Positions 1 to 12,802 of a DNA stretch of 64,000 nucleotides are shown here, piece after piece. The notes under the pieces were generated by a model. The model did not search any database. It worked only from the letters and a program-made list of their open reading frames with translations, and was not told where the DNA came from. The DNA comes from Cornus controversa (Eukaryota; Streptophyta; Magnoliopsida; Cornales; Cornaceae). The position numbers and the translations under genes are program-made. The DNA lies in the NCBI GenBank assembly GCA_026545225.1, contig CM048845.1:1873001-1937000 (forward strand). Direction: 5' to 3'. Numbering within the stretch: position 1 is the stretch's first letter; each line of letters starts with the position of its first letter.

Positions 1-1126
1 ACATTGCCATCTTCTTTCTCTCCTTCTCTCTCAAGTTTGCCTAGACTTCCACCTCTCTCAATTCACCTCGAATTCTACAATGTTGCGATAATTATCTCAT
101 TTCATTTTATTATTATATACTGTGTTGGGTTTAAAAAACCCACAATCTATAACATAATAAAATGAGATTGGTCAGGGCTTTGGCAAGATTTCTGAACCCA
201 AATAAAAGTTAAACTAGTATTGGAAATTTGAAACAAGTTCACAAATAAATAAACATTCATATGCATAATATATAGGGAAAATTTAATTTTTGTCTAGTTA
301 GGGAGCCAATACTACAAATACATCGAATACTAAAAACTATTGCAACATTTGTCAGCTTAACAAAAGTATTTACAAACACATCAATCTGTATTATTTTTGT
401 CCAAAATGCCCCCAACACCTTTTTATGAGATTACATAAAAATCTTCCACATATAAAATTACCAAAATGCCCCAAATCAAATAAAGTTTGACCAAAAGACA
501 TATTTACCCTCAATAACTTTGATATCAAATTACCGAAATACCTTTCTTAGTCCATCAAAAGAGAAGCAAAATTAACCTATTTTCCCTCTCTCTTTCTACC
601 CCTCTTTCTCTCTCCCTAACTCGCAATTACAGGTGCTCTCTCTCTAACAGCCCATTACAAGTGCTCTCTCTCTCTATCTCCTCTCTATCACCCCATACAC
701 CTTTATCTCTCTCTTGCTTGGGTTTTCAGGGCAAACTCTAGCTATTTTCTGGTGACATTTACCACCTGCCTTTGAAGGTACCACAAAGCCTCTCTCGCTC
801 ATTCTTCTTTTGGGTTTAAATCATTGTTTTGTTCAATTTATTTGTTGTAGTTTAGTTTAGACTAAGCTTATTTGTTGTAGTTTTGTTCATTATCAGGATT
901 TTTCTTGCAATGTTATTTTGGATAGATTGTAAAAGCAACCGGTTGCTAATTTTTTTCATATTATTTACAACCGATTTATTCATTACTATTGTAGTATATT
1001 TTACAATCGGTCCAAAAACTTCTTCATACCAAATGCAACCCCATGGATATGATCTTTCTACCATTGTTGCTTTGGACAGATTGTAAAAGCAATTAGTTTC
1101 ATTTGTTGTACAAAATACTTACAACC
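1..1126. repeat. Dispersed repeat U, copy 1 (left-truncated by the window)
   Basis: This stretch aligns by eye with 6054-7830, and its first part with 57360-57632. It holds a pyrimidine-rich CT microsatellite-like stretch (about 590-720) but no credible protein. Copy 1 lacks about 100 bases present in copy 2 (7639-7730), a loss bounded by a short ATGCAAC direct repeat. It is cut off at 1126 by the copia element. The element class is unknown; no terminal inverted repeat or coding domain was recognised. Confidence 0.7.
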
Positions 1127-1347
1127 TGTAAAGGAAATGCCTCTAGCATCTTACTATGAGGATGTATTCATTTACAGAAAATATTTACAGGATTCAAATG
1201 TTACAAAAAAGAGATATTTACAATATCTAAACATTACAACTGTATAATATATTTGAAATTTAAAGCTGCTAAATAAGTGAAGAATCATCTTGATTACTAT
1301 TTCCCAATTTTCTTCCCTTGTGATCATTTCCAGATTCTCCTCTAATA
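1127..1347 (-). repeat. 3' LTR of the copia element
   Basis: Direct repeat partner of 5461-5682 with scattered substitutions. Read on the minus strand the LTR starts TATTAGAGG and ends in ACA, so its termini are TA...CA instead of the canonical TG...CA. It directly follows the polypurine tract, which supports this boundary. Confidence 0.88.
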
Positions 1348-1359
1348 CCCCCCCTCCCC

Positions 1360-4300
1360 TCAAAGTTGGTGTGGTGGAATGAAGGAACACACACAACTTG
1401 GCACGATCTAAGAGATATTGTAGTTTAGCAACCCCTTTAATAAAGACATCTACTTGCTGTAGTTTAGAAGGGACAAACACCAAACTAAGGACCCTTTGGT
1501 AGTCGATGTCGATGTGCTTAGGGCGGGATTTTGTGACCAGATTTGATGCGATAAATATGGCACTGTTATTGTTTTATAGCAATTTTGGAGGAGAAGAGAG
1601 TTTGAAATGTAGCTCACGTAATAGCTGGAGTGTCCAGGAGAGTTCGGGAGCTACAAATGCAAGAGCCCGGTATTCGGCTTCAGTGCTAGAACGTGCAAAA
1701 GTTGTTTGCTTTTTAGAACACCAAGATATTAAATTTTGGCCAAGGTAAATAGCAAAACCTATCGTAGACCGTCGAGTATTAGGGTAACCAGCCTAATCTG
1801 CATCAGAATAACCAACCAGAGTTGAATAAGGATCTTGAGACAACTGAAGACCATAGTGATAGGTGCCTTTAACATATCGTAGAATACATTTCAAGGCATA
1901 AAAGTGATCAATAGTAAGAGCATGCATATATTGACAAATGGAATTAACACTGTAAAACAACTCTGCATATGTGAAAGTCAAATATTGTAAGGCTCCAGCC
2001 AATGATCAAAAATGTGTAGCATCAGAATATGCATCCCCAGTGGCAGCAAGTTGGAAACCGACGACAAGGAGGGTGGAGATTGGTTTGTAATCCACCATTT
2101 TAGCCCAAGCTAAAAGATCGAGAGCATATTTTGTTTGACTTAGAAAAATGCCTTTTTCATTGTGAATAACCTCAACACCAAGAAAATAATCAAGATCATC
2201 GAGATCTTTCATAGAAAAGTCTTTGGCAAGACGGTCAACAAGAGAACGAAGCATGCTTGGATTGTTGCCAGTAATAACCATATCGTCAATGTACAAAAGA
2301 AGATAAATAACACCACATTGACCATAACAAACAAAGAGTGATGAATCTGCACGGCTTGCAATAAATCCAAGATTAAGCAAAAAAGTGATGAAACGCTAAA
2401 ACCAAGCTCTTGGAGACTGTTTAAGGCCATAAAAAGCACGCTGCAAACGACAAACATGATTAGGTTATTGTGCATCAATATAACCTGGAGGTTGTGCCAT
2501 ATAAACTTCCTCAAAAAGAGTGTCATGAAGAAATGCATTTTTAACATCGAGCTGATGAAGTCGCCAACCATTCATAGTAGCAAAAGAAAATATTATTCGA
2601 TATATAGCATGGTGAACAACTAGACTAAAAGTCTCATCAAAGTCGATGCCATGCTTCTGAGAAAATCCTTATTCAACAAGGCGAGCTTTGTGACACTCAA
2701 TAGTTTCATCCACTCAAAGTTTTGTTTTAAATATCCACTAACAACCTATAACATTATGGTTAGAAGGACGATGAACCAAGCGCCAAGTGTTATTTTGCTT
2801 AAGTGCAGTAATTTCATCATTCATTGTAGAGAGCCATTTTGGATGTTTTACAGCTGACTTGAATTCGCGCAGCTCTTTAATGGCAAGATGTACCTAAAAC
2901 CATTGGGGAGCTAACAAAGCAATTAATGAATGAATAGTGCATGGCTTAGCAATACCATCCTTTGCACGGGTAATCATTGGATGTGTAGAGGAAGTCAATT
3001 GGGATGTTGAAGAAGGTGGTGGAGGTATGACTTCCAATGCCATCGCAAGAGATGGTGGCTGAGAAGAGGTAGCAGTCATGGAAGAAGTGGCTGCTGTTGA
3101 AGGCAGCACAAGTGGCAACAAATTGTTGTCGTGGTCTGCATAAAATGTGGGAGGCTTGCAATGGATGGAAGTCACACTTGTAGAATAATTATTTTCACAT
3201 GAAAAAGAGGTTTCAAGAGGATCAACAAAAAAAATGTAATCGGTAGAAACCAAAGGTGGCAAATTTGAGTTAACATAAAGAAAATTATTCTCAACAAATT
3301 GCACATGCTGAGAAATATATATTTGGTTAGTGTTTTTGTCCAAACACTGAAAGACTTTGTGGAGAGGACTATATCCCAAGAAAATACAAGGAAGTGAGTG
3401 TGGAGACAATTTATGAGGCATATAGTCATGCAAAAAAGGAAAGCAAAGACAACCAAAAGTGCGAAGTGATGAGTAAGGAGGAGGTTTACCATATAAACTC
3501 TCATAAGGTGTTTTCCCTTCAAGAACTGGTGACGGGAGGCGATTGATGAGATAACAAGCCCTTGAGAAGGACTCCACCCAAAGATGTAATGGAACACTAG
3601 AATGAAACATTAGGGTGAGACCAGTTTCAGTGATATAGTGATGTTTGAATTCAGTAATCTCATTTTGACTAGGGGTAAATGTGAAAGCAATACGTTGAAT
3701 AATACTACACTAATAAAGAAAATAGGTAAAATGATTATTGATAAATTCCATACCACCATCATATTGGAAAGATTTAATTTTTCTATCAAATTAGATATTG
3801 ACATATTTATGAAACTGGATATAAATATTGAAGAAATCTGACTTAAGCTTTAAAGGAAAAATCCAACTAAAGCGAGAGAAGTCATCGATAAATACACAAT
3901 AATACTTATAACCGGATGGAGAAGTGATGGGTGAAGGGCCCATAAATCGCAATGTATTCTCTCAAATAATGAAGAGCAACGTTGATCTATGTTAGAGAAA
4001 GGTAAACGGTGACTTTTACCAAACTGGCAACCAAAACAAGGTGTAGAATCAAACTTACCTTTATTAGAAATAGTAATATCCCCATGCTTATTCAAAAAAA
4101 AAACAATACAAGAAGAGGGATGTCCCAATTGGGCATGCCAAACATCAGAAGTAGCACGTGAATTACATTAATAAAAAATAGATAAAAAATTTGCATGGGC
4201 ACGGTCAAGAATGTAGAGTCCTTTCTCACATCGGCCGACTCCCACCACCACTCTTGTTGCTAGATCCTATAAAGTAAAGCCAGTAGAAGAAAAAATTACT

Positions 4301-5418
4301 GAGCAATTGTTCTCATGAGCAAGCTTACTAATAAACAAAAGGTTTTTAGTAATGCTTGGAACAAGAAGAACATCAGATAATGATAATGATTTGGAACCAA
4401 CAATGGATGAAATGGAGCCAATATGAGAGATAGACAATGAGTTACCATTAGCAACAAACACCCGTTGATTACCATTGTAAGGGACGGAATTATCAAGAGA
4501 CGCAACATCATTTGTCATGTGCGAAGTGGTTCCTGTATCTGTGTACCATTCAAAATCAAGGGATCGAAATTATCAATAGAGGTGGCCGAGAATGCTTCAA
4601 TTAAGCCACCAGCCTTAACCTGTTTCAATAATTTGCCAACTTTATAACACTTTTTGGCAGTGTGATTTTCTTTACCTCACCACTGGCAAGCAATATTAGA
4701 CCCTTTCGTGGGATTGGCCGAACCCAGTGAAGGGTGTTCTTGCTAATGGTGACCAGTAGAGTTGGTAGAAGAATGTCGTTGCGAGAAGAAAGCCGACTGT
4801 TGAGAGGAATCGAGAGAAAATCTCATAACTTAGAGCTTTGGTGAAGGTAGGCAGGGGCATCTAAGACAACAAAAAGGTCAAAATAATTTTGAAATCTGAA
4901 CCAAGACCACGAAGAAACCAATGTACCTTATCAATATCATCAACTGATTTGCCAATGGCACTTAGTTGATCACAAATCGAGCGAAAAGAATGAGCATACT
5001 CAGCCACACCGTGAGAGCCGCACTGCATTAGCTGAAGTTCATCTTTCAATTGAATTTCTCTTTTCTTGGAGCTATGAGAAAATGATGCTTCAAGTGTCAA
5101 CCAAGCATCACATGTAGTTGATGGATTAACAATCTCGACCATACACACTTCTATAAGAGAAGCATAAATGAGGCTAAGCAGCATCCTGTCTTGCGTATGC
5201 CATTTCTTGTAAGCAGGATTAGGAACTTGATTTGAAACCTCTTAAATCAAGTGTGTGGGTGCAGGTGAGGACCCGTCCAAAAATCCCATGAGATCTTGAC
5301 TTTTAAGCAATGGAATGAATTGGCTACGCCACAGGAGGTAATTAGTAGAGATGAGTTTGATGGTCACCATGTGAACCATCATATTGAGCTGAAGCAGGGT
5401 AGAGCTTGAATCGACCAT
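1360..5418 (-). pseudogene. copia gag-pol polyprotein, inactivated
   Basis: The reading begins at an ATG at 5418. Gag covers about 4620-5418 and contains an in-frame stop near 5240. A zinc-knuckle remnant near 4640-4690 reads CQW-stop-GKENHTAKKC, with its second cysteine codon replaced by a stop. The protease motif DTGTTSHMT is near 4510-4545. The pre-integrase and integrase follow (about 2890-4130), then the reverse transcriptase with YIDDM near 2290, and the copia RNase H at about 1440-2000 with the STEAEY motif. Several stops and frameshifts (for example near 2005, 2396, 3600-3850 and 4860) separate the pieces, so no functional polyprotein can be made. In an intact element the product would be a single gag-pol polyprotein used for virus-like particle assembly, reverse transcription and integration. 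Confidence 0.9.
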
Positions 5419-5447
5419 GGAAAAAAAAATAGGTGTTAACCGAGATT

Positions 5448-5460
5448 GGCTTTGATACCA
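5448..5460 (-). other. Primer-binding site of the copia element
   Basis: On the minus strand the bases immediately after the 5' LTR read TGGTATCAAAGCC. This is one base from the TGGTATCAGAGCC complement of the plant initiator tRNA-Met 3' end used by most plant copia elements. Confidence 0.85.
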
Positions 5461-5682
5461 TGTGAAGGAAATTACTACAGCATCTTGTTATGAGGATGTA
5501 TTTATTTATAAAAAATATTTACAGAATTCAAACGTTACAAGAAAAAGATATTTACAGTTTCTAAAAGTTACAACTGTATAATATAATTTGAAATTTAAAG
5601 TTGCTAAAGAAGTGGAGAATCATCTTGATTACTATTTCTAGATTTTCCTCCCTCATGATCATTTCTAGATTATCCTCTAATA
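5461..5682 (-). repeat. 5' LTR of the copia element
   Basis: Direct repeat partner of 1127-1347. It is bounded inside by the primer-binding site and outside by repeat-U sequence beginning TAAAAGAATGAG, the same sequence seen near 56965. Confidence 0.88.
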
Positions 5683-6462
5683 TAAAAGAATGAGAAAGTA
5701 ATCTAAAAGATTGAACAATCATAACATTTTCACTAACTAGACCAATATGCCCATAATTTTAAATATATTTAAAATAAAAATACATATAAAAAATAAAATT
5801 AGAATTCAGGTTCGGGTTGAGCTTGGGTTGATAGGACCTCAACCCAAGCCCAAACCTAATTGTAAAAAATATTGCCTAAGCCCATGAAAAACTGAGCTGG
5901 ATTAGGGTTGACCAACCCAAGTTGCACCCCTGTAAGAAAGAGGAGGATCCCAATAGAAAAAAATGAGAGCTCTTATGGTCTCTCACATCCATCTCACACA
6001 AATGTTTTCTCTACACTTTCTCACCCTTCACTAAGGAGTCAATGGGTTGTTTCCACACTGCCATCTTCTTTCTCTCCTTCTCTCTCAAGTTTGCCTAGGC
6101 TCCCACCTCTCTCAACTCACCTCAAATTCTACATTGTTCCGATAATTATCTCATTTCATATTATTATTATATATTGTGTTGGATTTAAAGAACCTACAAT
6201 CTATAACATAATAAAATGAAATTGGTCAAGGGTTTTGCAAAATTTTTGAACCGAAATAAAAGTTAAACTAGCAATGGAAAGTTGAAACTATGTTCATAAG
6301 TAAATAAACCTTCATATGCATAATATATAGCAAAAATTTAATTTTGGCTAGTTAGGGAGCCAATACTACAAATACATCAAATACTAAAAATTATTGCAAC
6401 ATTTGTCAACTTAACAAAAGTATTTACAAATACATCAATGTGTACTATTTTTGTCCAAAATG

Positions 6463-7033
6463 TGTAGTAACCCTTGTGGACGGGTGTGAGTGGGCGGGTG
6501 CATAAACAGACACTGGGCTGAGCTACCACACTGACAGGGTACAGGGTGCTCAATCCCACATCGCCTGGCTGTGGAAAAGGGGATATGCTTATATGTAGTA
6601 TGTTCTCTTCAAATGGTATGAGGCCTTTTGGGGTAAACCCAATAGTAAAACCGTGCGGGCTATGGCCCAAAGCGGACAATATCATACCATGTGTTGGAGC
6701 GGGGTATTATAATTGGTATCAGAGCCTGAACCCAGCCGGAAGAAGTGTGTCGACGAGGACGTCGGGCCTCGTAGGGGGGTGGATTGTAGTAACCCTTGTG
6801 GACGGGTGTGAGTGGGCGGGTGCATAGACAGACACTAGGCTGAGCTACCACACTGACAGGGTACAGGGTGCTCAATCCCACATCGCCTGGCTGTGGAAAA
6901 GGGGATGTGCTTATATGTAGTATGTTCTCTTCAAATGGTATGAGGCCTTTTGGGGTAAACCCAATAGTAAAACCGTGCGGGCTATGGCCCAAAGCGGACA
7001 ATATCATACCATGTGTTGGAGTGGGGTATTACA
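6463..7033 (+). mobile_element. TRIM (terminal-repeat retrotransposon in miniature), complete
   Basis: Two 249-bp LTRs (6463-6711 and 6785-7033) differ at only about five positions. They start TGTAGTAACCC and end TATTATA or TATTACA. The internal region is only 73 bp. It has a primer-binding site, TGGTATCAGAGCC, at about 6714-6726, complementary to initiator tRNA-Met, and a G-rich polypurine tract (GGGGGGTGGAT) just before the second LTR. A 5-bp target-site duplication AAATG lies at 6458-6462 and 7034-7038. Copy 1 of repeat U shows the site without the insertion near 400-420. There is no coding capacity, so it must have been mobilised in trans. The low LTR divergence suggests a fairly recent insertion. 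Confidence 0.96.
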
Positions 7034-7711
7034 AAATGTGCCCAACGCCTTTTTATGAGATTACATAAATAAAGTTTGACCAAAAAACATATTTACCCTC
7101 ATGAACTTTGATATCAAATTACCGAAATACCTTTCTTAGTCCATCAAAAGAGAATTAAAATTAACCTATTTTCCCTCTCTCTTTTTTCATGTTTCTCTCT
7201 TTCTACCCCTCTTTCTCTCTAACAGCCCATAACAGGTGCTCTTTCTCTCTCTATGTCCTGTCTCTCACTCCCCCATGCACCTTTCTCTCTCTCTTACTTG
7301 GGTTTTCCTTCTTGACCCATAGCTATGGCAAACTTTGGCTATTTTCCAATGACATTTACCATCTACCATCGAAGGTACCACAAAGCCTCTCTCTCTCATA
7401 CTTTTTTGGGTCTAAATCGTTGTTTTGTTCAATTTATTTGTTGTAGCTTAGTTTAGACTAAGCTTATTTGTCGTAGTTTTTTCATTATCATGATTTTTCT
7501 TGCAATGTTATTTTCGATAGATTGCGAAAGCAACTGGTAGCTAATTCTTTTCATATTATTTGCCACCAGTTTATTCATTACTATTGTAGTATATTTTGTA
7601 ATCGGTCCGAAAACTTCTTCATACCAAATGCAACTTGTTTCTCATTTTATGAACATATTCAAGCATTTTGGAGAACATCATTGCAACTAGTTTGTAAAGG
7701 TTATTAAAAAT

Positions 7712-7742
7712 CATGGGGTTGCATAAATTATGCAACCCCATG
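7712..7742. repeat. Short perfect hairpin in repeat U copy 2
   Basis: The 13-base arms CATGGGGTTGCAT and ATGCAACCCCATG are separated by a 5-base AAATT loop. Copy 1 has only the right arm, because the segment between two ATGCAAC repeats is missing there. Confidence 0.8.
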
Positions 7743-8229
7743 GATATGATCTTTCTACAAATGTTGCTTTGCAAAGTCTATAAAAGCAACCGGTTTAATT
7801 TTTTGTACAAAATACTTGCAACCAATTGTCAATTAATTTAGTGGTCAATTGATACCATAGTAGGATCCTTGATGGGTTGATAATTTAAAATAATATATTT
7901 CTATATATATTGTTTCTTTCTTCTTTTAGGATAGCTAGGCTCTATTTTGTTAGGCTTCTTGTGGATGCGTTATTTGTTTGAAGGGCAGGTTGAAGATGGT
8001 GGTCTTTTTGTAAAGAAGTTGGTAAATTTATTGTGAAGTACTTGGTTAACTTGTTGAGAACATGTAATATTAACTGCTTGGATTTTCATGACTGTAATGA
8101 ACTTGTTGACTTGAAATGCTTTATTTATGGTTTCACTAGATCCTTCAATATATTTCTCATTTCTTTATTTCAAAACTGACCTATAAGATAACTATAGGAT
8201 GAACAAACACCAATGCTTTTGAAATTTCA

Positions 8230-10450
8230 TTCTTTTTAAGACATGTCATTCTTTTACTTCATATAAGTGACAAGTTTACTTCAAATGAGTGATAATTTTA
8301 CTTCACATATGTGACAATATTACTTTAAATTGAGATTGTAAAGCACTTGGCGAATTTATTTTGAAGAACTTGGTGAACTTGTTGGGAACATGTAGTATTA
8401 ACTTCTATCCAATTTGATTTATTAAAGAGTATGCTTTATGACTGTAATAAAATAGTTGGTTTGAAATGTTTTTAGTTTACAATCTCATTTAGCACAATTT
8501 TAGTTGACAATCTTAGTACCATAATTTAGAATTTGTTTAAAAACCAATATGGCTCAAGAGAACAAAAAAGGACAATTTTGGAACTAACAATAGTGCCCTG
8601 TGGTGATGTGATATATTAAACAATATTACAAACTGCATTAAAATCGACATTGGAATACTTCTCGTTGGAGCACTAAATTGTAGTACTGAAAGTAAGATTG
8701 TCAACCAAATGAAAATAGAAGTATCTGTGTATGTCAATCTTTCAGTTCTTCAACTCATCAGGCATGTTCTTTAACACATGTTGGCGTATCGTAGAGAGGA
8801 GAAAACTCTACTATATTGGCATTAATCGTGGACCAAATGCCAATATTATAAAAAAATCAACATGTTGGCAGACTCCTCTGAGGAGTGAAAAACATGTAAG
8901 AGACACATTTGAGGAGTGAAAAACAAGTAATTGACCCATTTTGCAGTGAAACTTATTCCTGCATCCAGCTTAACTACACCTATATGAAATAGGAGCAATA
9001 ATAAACAAGAAAAAAACATTTTAAAGATGGTTTTCTATGAATGCTTGAGTTTCGTCTCATATTTAAAGAAGATTTGTGCATGTCTCCACAACAATGGTGT
9101 GTTGAAAAAAGGTAGTGAGAAATAGTTTGAGACTACTAAACTGACCTATGATATGACTATACAATGGTCATTCAATTCACAAATTTACTTCACAATTTTT
9201 TTGGTCCTTGTTAGAATAGTTTTTCACAGAGTCTCCTATATTGATTTTTTCATATTTCAAACTGACATATGAGACATGACCTTACGATACACAAATATCA
9301 TCACTTTTTTTTGTCGTCTTAATGTGATACTTTTACTTCACAAACGTGACAATTTTTCCTTCACCAAAGTGATCATTTTACTTCACATATGTGATAATTT
9401 ACTTTAACGAGATTTCATAGTTGTTTATACATGTTTATTTCCATTGTTCATCCTGCACATATGAATTAAATATTCAAAAAGTATCTAAAAGTTAAAACAT
9501 GACCATACAATGCACTAAACGGTGACACATGACCATACAATGTACAAATTTACTTCATAGATTTTTTGGTCCTTGTTAGAAAAGCTTTTTACAAAATGTC
9601 CTATATTGATAGGTTTGATACTGTAAAATTGACATATGATATGATGATATGATGCACAAACATCATTCTAATTTTTTTTATCCTTTTTAAGATACATTAT
9701 TTTACTTCATATACGTTACTACATAGAGGTGATACTTTTATTTCATAGATGTGACAATTTTACTTACAACAGTAGGGGAAAGACATTTTTTTGGGTTATC
9801 TGTGAAGCTTGAGTTTCATCGACTATTTAATTAAAGAAGATTTGTGCATGTCCCCGCAACAATAGTGTGCTGAAAAAAAGGCAATGTGAGATGACCATAC
9901 AATGCACTAAAAGGTGAGAAATGACCATACAATTCACAAATTTACTTCACAAATATTTTAGTTCTTGTTAGAATAGCTTTTCACGGAGTGTCCTATATTG
10001 ATAGGTTTGATACTGTAAAACTGACATGGGATGAAATATCAATGCTTTTTTTTGTCTTCCTCTTAAGGTGATACTTTTACTTCACAAACGTGACAATTTT
10101 ACTTCACCAAAGTGATCATTTTACTTCACATATGTGATAATTTACTTCAACAAGATTTTACAGTTTTTGACACATGTGTCCACGGTAAAGATTGAAGGTG
10201 ATTTTTTGGTCCTTGCTAGAAAATCTTCACTTTACACTATCCTTTTTTTAATTTTTTTTCATTTCACAACTGACATATGAGATGACCATACAATACACAA
10301 AGATCATTGCTTTTGTTATCCTTGTTTTCAAGATATGTAATATTCTAACTTCATATCAATGACAATTTTACTTCACATATATCACAAATTTACTTCAAGG
10401 ATGTGAAAATTTTACTTCACAATTAATTTTATTGATTTTGGACACAATTA
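8230..10450. repeat. Diverged tandem array built from TTTTACTTCACA-type units
   Basis: The motif family TTTACTTCACA-N5-GTGACAATTTTA recurs in clusters near 8240-8330, 9310-9410, 9690-9770, 10060-10150 and 10330-10420. Longer phrases also recur in the same order, such as GACCATACAATGCAC, GTCCTATATTGATAGG and AAGATTTGTGCATGTC. They suggest higher-order units of about 400 bp, pairing into about 770 bp (9027 against 9795). The units are degenerate and have no open reading frame. I do not recognise the family. Confidence 0.65.
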
Positions 10451-12790
10451 CTTCATCCCATTGTTACTTCAGCACATAGTGTACTTCATTGTCTTCACAT
10501 ACCATCGCATCGCCCACTTTATGTTAGAATAGTTTAAAGATCTATGTAAATCTTTGTTTTATTTTTTAGTGATGTCTCAACTGACCATTTTTTCACACAT
10601 ATGTTCATACCCATTTACCATTTCTCCCATGCATTCACTTCGTCTATATAAAGTCTTCTTTTGGTTCTAATTATTCAAGTGTTTTCAAACTTCAGCCTTC
10701 TCAACCATGACCCTGCTGAGAAATGAGTAGTTAAAATCCTCTCTAGTGCCAACCAATCACTATATTGCATCACAAATCATTTATTGGTTTTCTGTTGTTA
10801 ATTTTTGAGCAAGAGTGATCGTCATGAGTATTATAATGTTCCTTACTCGTTGATTTGTTATAACATTCTATACTCGAATATTTTTAACATCTTATATTGA
10901 GGGTGTTGCATGTCATTTAACAGTTGAAATGCTCACAATTGGGAGTAGAGCATTTCGAGGGCGGATAGTGGTAGTAAAATATATAACTCTTAACAGACTT
11001 CGCTCATCTTAACCCTCACACGAGATCTTGCATTCTGCTGGTGATGTTTATAGACCTAGTAGAACACATGTCAGAAAATGGTTGAGCCCCGTCCATCCAC
11101 CCCCACCCTAGCTATATTTTGATATTTTTCTATGGTAATGAAAATCACATTATTTGGAAGATCTATGACTATACGTGACCACTACAAATATTGTTTTCAT
11201 CTAGATTGCATGTGTTCTACCCATGTCCTCTTCACAATTAAAGTAATGAATGGTTATCGGCTGTTTCTTTTGCTAGAGTTTCTTTATGCATATATATGAT
11301 TTTCTGTATCCAACTGTGATGGCCCTACGATTAATTATCTTAAGTAATTCTAAGAAGAGTATGGTCTAGTAAATTCATTTCCATTTGACTTGTTTTAGTT
11401 CTCCCAATCTCATATTGAGGTATGTTATGTATCATTTAGTAGGTATTAATACTCAAATATAGTCCGGTCCAAATTGAGTACAAAATCTGAGAATGCAGCT
11501 CGAACGAGCCCTTCCCTACAATTTTCACTCTGCAATTTAAAGGTTTTGTCAAAGAGGATCAATCTCAAAACTTTTCATCTCCATTTTTCATTTGTAAGTT
11601 TTTAAAATTATACAAAAAATATTATTAAATAGCAACTATGGCTTAGTGACATGGGAGGAGGGAACAACATTAAATAGAACCATTATCAATTATATGACAA
11701 CAAACTAATGCAGTCCTCGCTTCCACTAATACTTCTCAATATTTTCTCCATCCTAATAACCTATTTGTCCCACAGCCACAGAACCACCTCTTACTCTCAA
11801 AACAATAAACAACATAGACACAAACAAATGAGTCAACTGACCAAAACTTTTATTGTTAGTGAGAACATAAACCAATCTAAATTTGGAAAAAAAATATTGT
11901 AATACTTTTTAGTATTTGATCGATGTATTTGTAGAAAAAAATTTAAATTTTCCATTTATATATCTATTTTTGTGCATTTTGATGGTCAAGAAACACCCAA
12001 ATTACTACAAGGACAAACAAAAAAAATTATTACCAACAAAAATTAGAAAAAAAAAGATTGCAAGTGTTTTTTTGTCATCCACAAGTTAGGTGATTATGCT
12101 GCACATAATAGGGTGATTACTATAAACAAGTAAAATTCATAGTTTCAAAATCAGGTCCAATAAGAAAATTGCAATCTAGCGACCAGGGGACAACACCGAG
12201 TTGCACCAATTCAAGGACCAACACCATGTAGGAGTAATTTGTGTGTGTGTGTTTTTTTTTCTGAGTAAAAAGGTCCAAGTATATTAGTAGATGTAAAAAG
12301 GTCCAAGTATAATTGAACATCGTATAGTCCATACATAAACCTCTCATAATGGATCCTATCAATGGAATAAGAACAAGGTTTGACTAGGTTTGAATGTATA
12401 TTTTCTTAGATTTATTTTCATGAAAGTCCATCAATATCAAGTAGGAACAGACCCGCGATTAAAGAAAATGATTCTAAGATCCTAACAAGTCTATTGCAAA
12501 GAAAAAGTTATTCTATCCCACCACCACTAGTCACCAATGGATGTAAACCATGTATATATAGTATAGGCTATTATCAAATTATATATCTTCTCATTATTTA
12601 GAATTTTTTCCTCAATTATCCTCAGACAGGAGGATCCTCAATTAAAATACATACAAGTATACCTTTTGAAAAAAAAAATTACAAACATAATATGTGTATG
12701 AGTATTAACCAATGGAAATCAACCCATTTGAACATAAAATGACTATAGTTATTTTATATATATACAAGGCACATTACTCAACTGACATCA
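10451..12790. other. Intergenic AT-rich sequence, no gene seen
   Basis: All six frames are broken by frequent stops, and the short readings in this interval show no family motif. No LTR, RNA gene or clear repeat was recognised. Confidence 0.6.
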
Positions 12791-12802
12791 TTAACTATTC
12801 TA

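Larger units (their letters stand above)
1127..5682 (-). mobile_element. Ty1/copia LTR retrotransposon, full-length but decayed
   Basis: Two similar LTRs of about 221-222 bp (1127-1347 and 5461-5682) bracket a minus-strand gag-pol. A primer-binding site resembling the complement of initiator tRNA-Met lies at 5448-5460, just inside the 5' LTR. A purine tract on the minus strand (plus 1348-1365, C-rich) precedes the 3' LTR. Domain order on the minus strand is gag, zinc knuckle, protease, integrase, reverse transcriptase, RNase H, which is the copia order. The bases flanking the two LTRs do not form a target-site duplication, and the two flanks match different parts of repeat U, so the locus was probably rearranged after insertion. 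Confidence 0.92.
5683..7860. repeat. Dispersed repeat U, copy 2, interrupted by a TRIM
   Basis: The first part (5683-6060) matches 56960-57360, including a stretch rich in AACCC and GGGTTG motifs. The rest matches copy 1. The TRIM at 6463-7033 sits inside it. Excluding the TRIM, the unit is about 1.6 kb. No intact protein is encoded, and the right boundary is approximate. Confidence 0.65.

Noticed and set aside
5908..6219. 103-codon reading in repeat U
   Set aside because: Simple CT-rich sequence repeated in other U copies with different frames; not conserved as protein.
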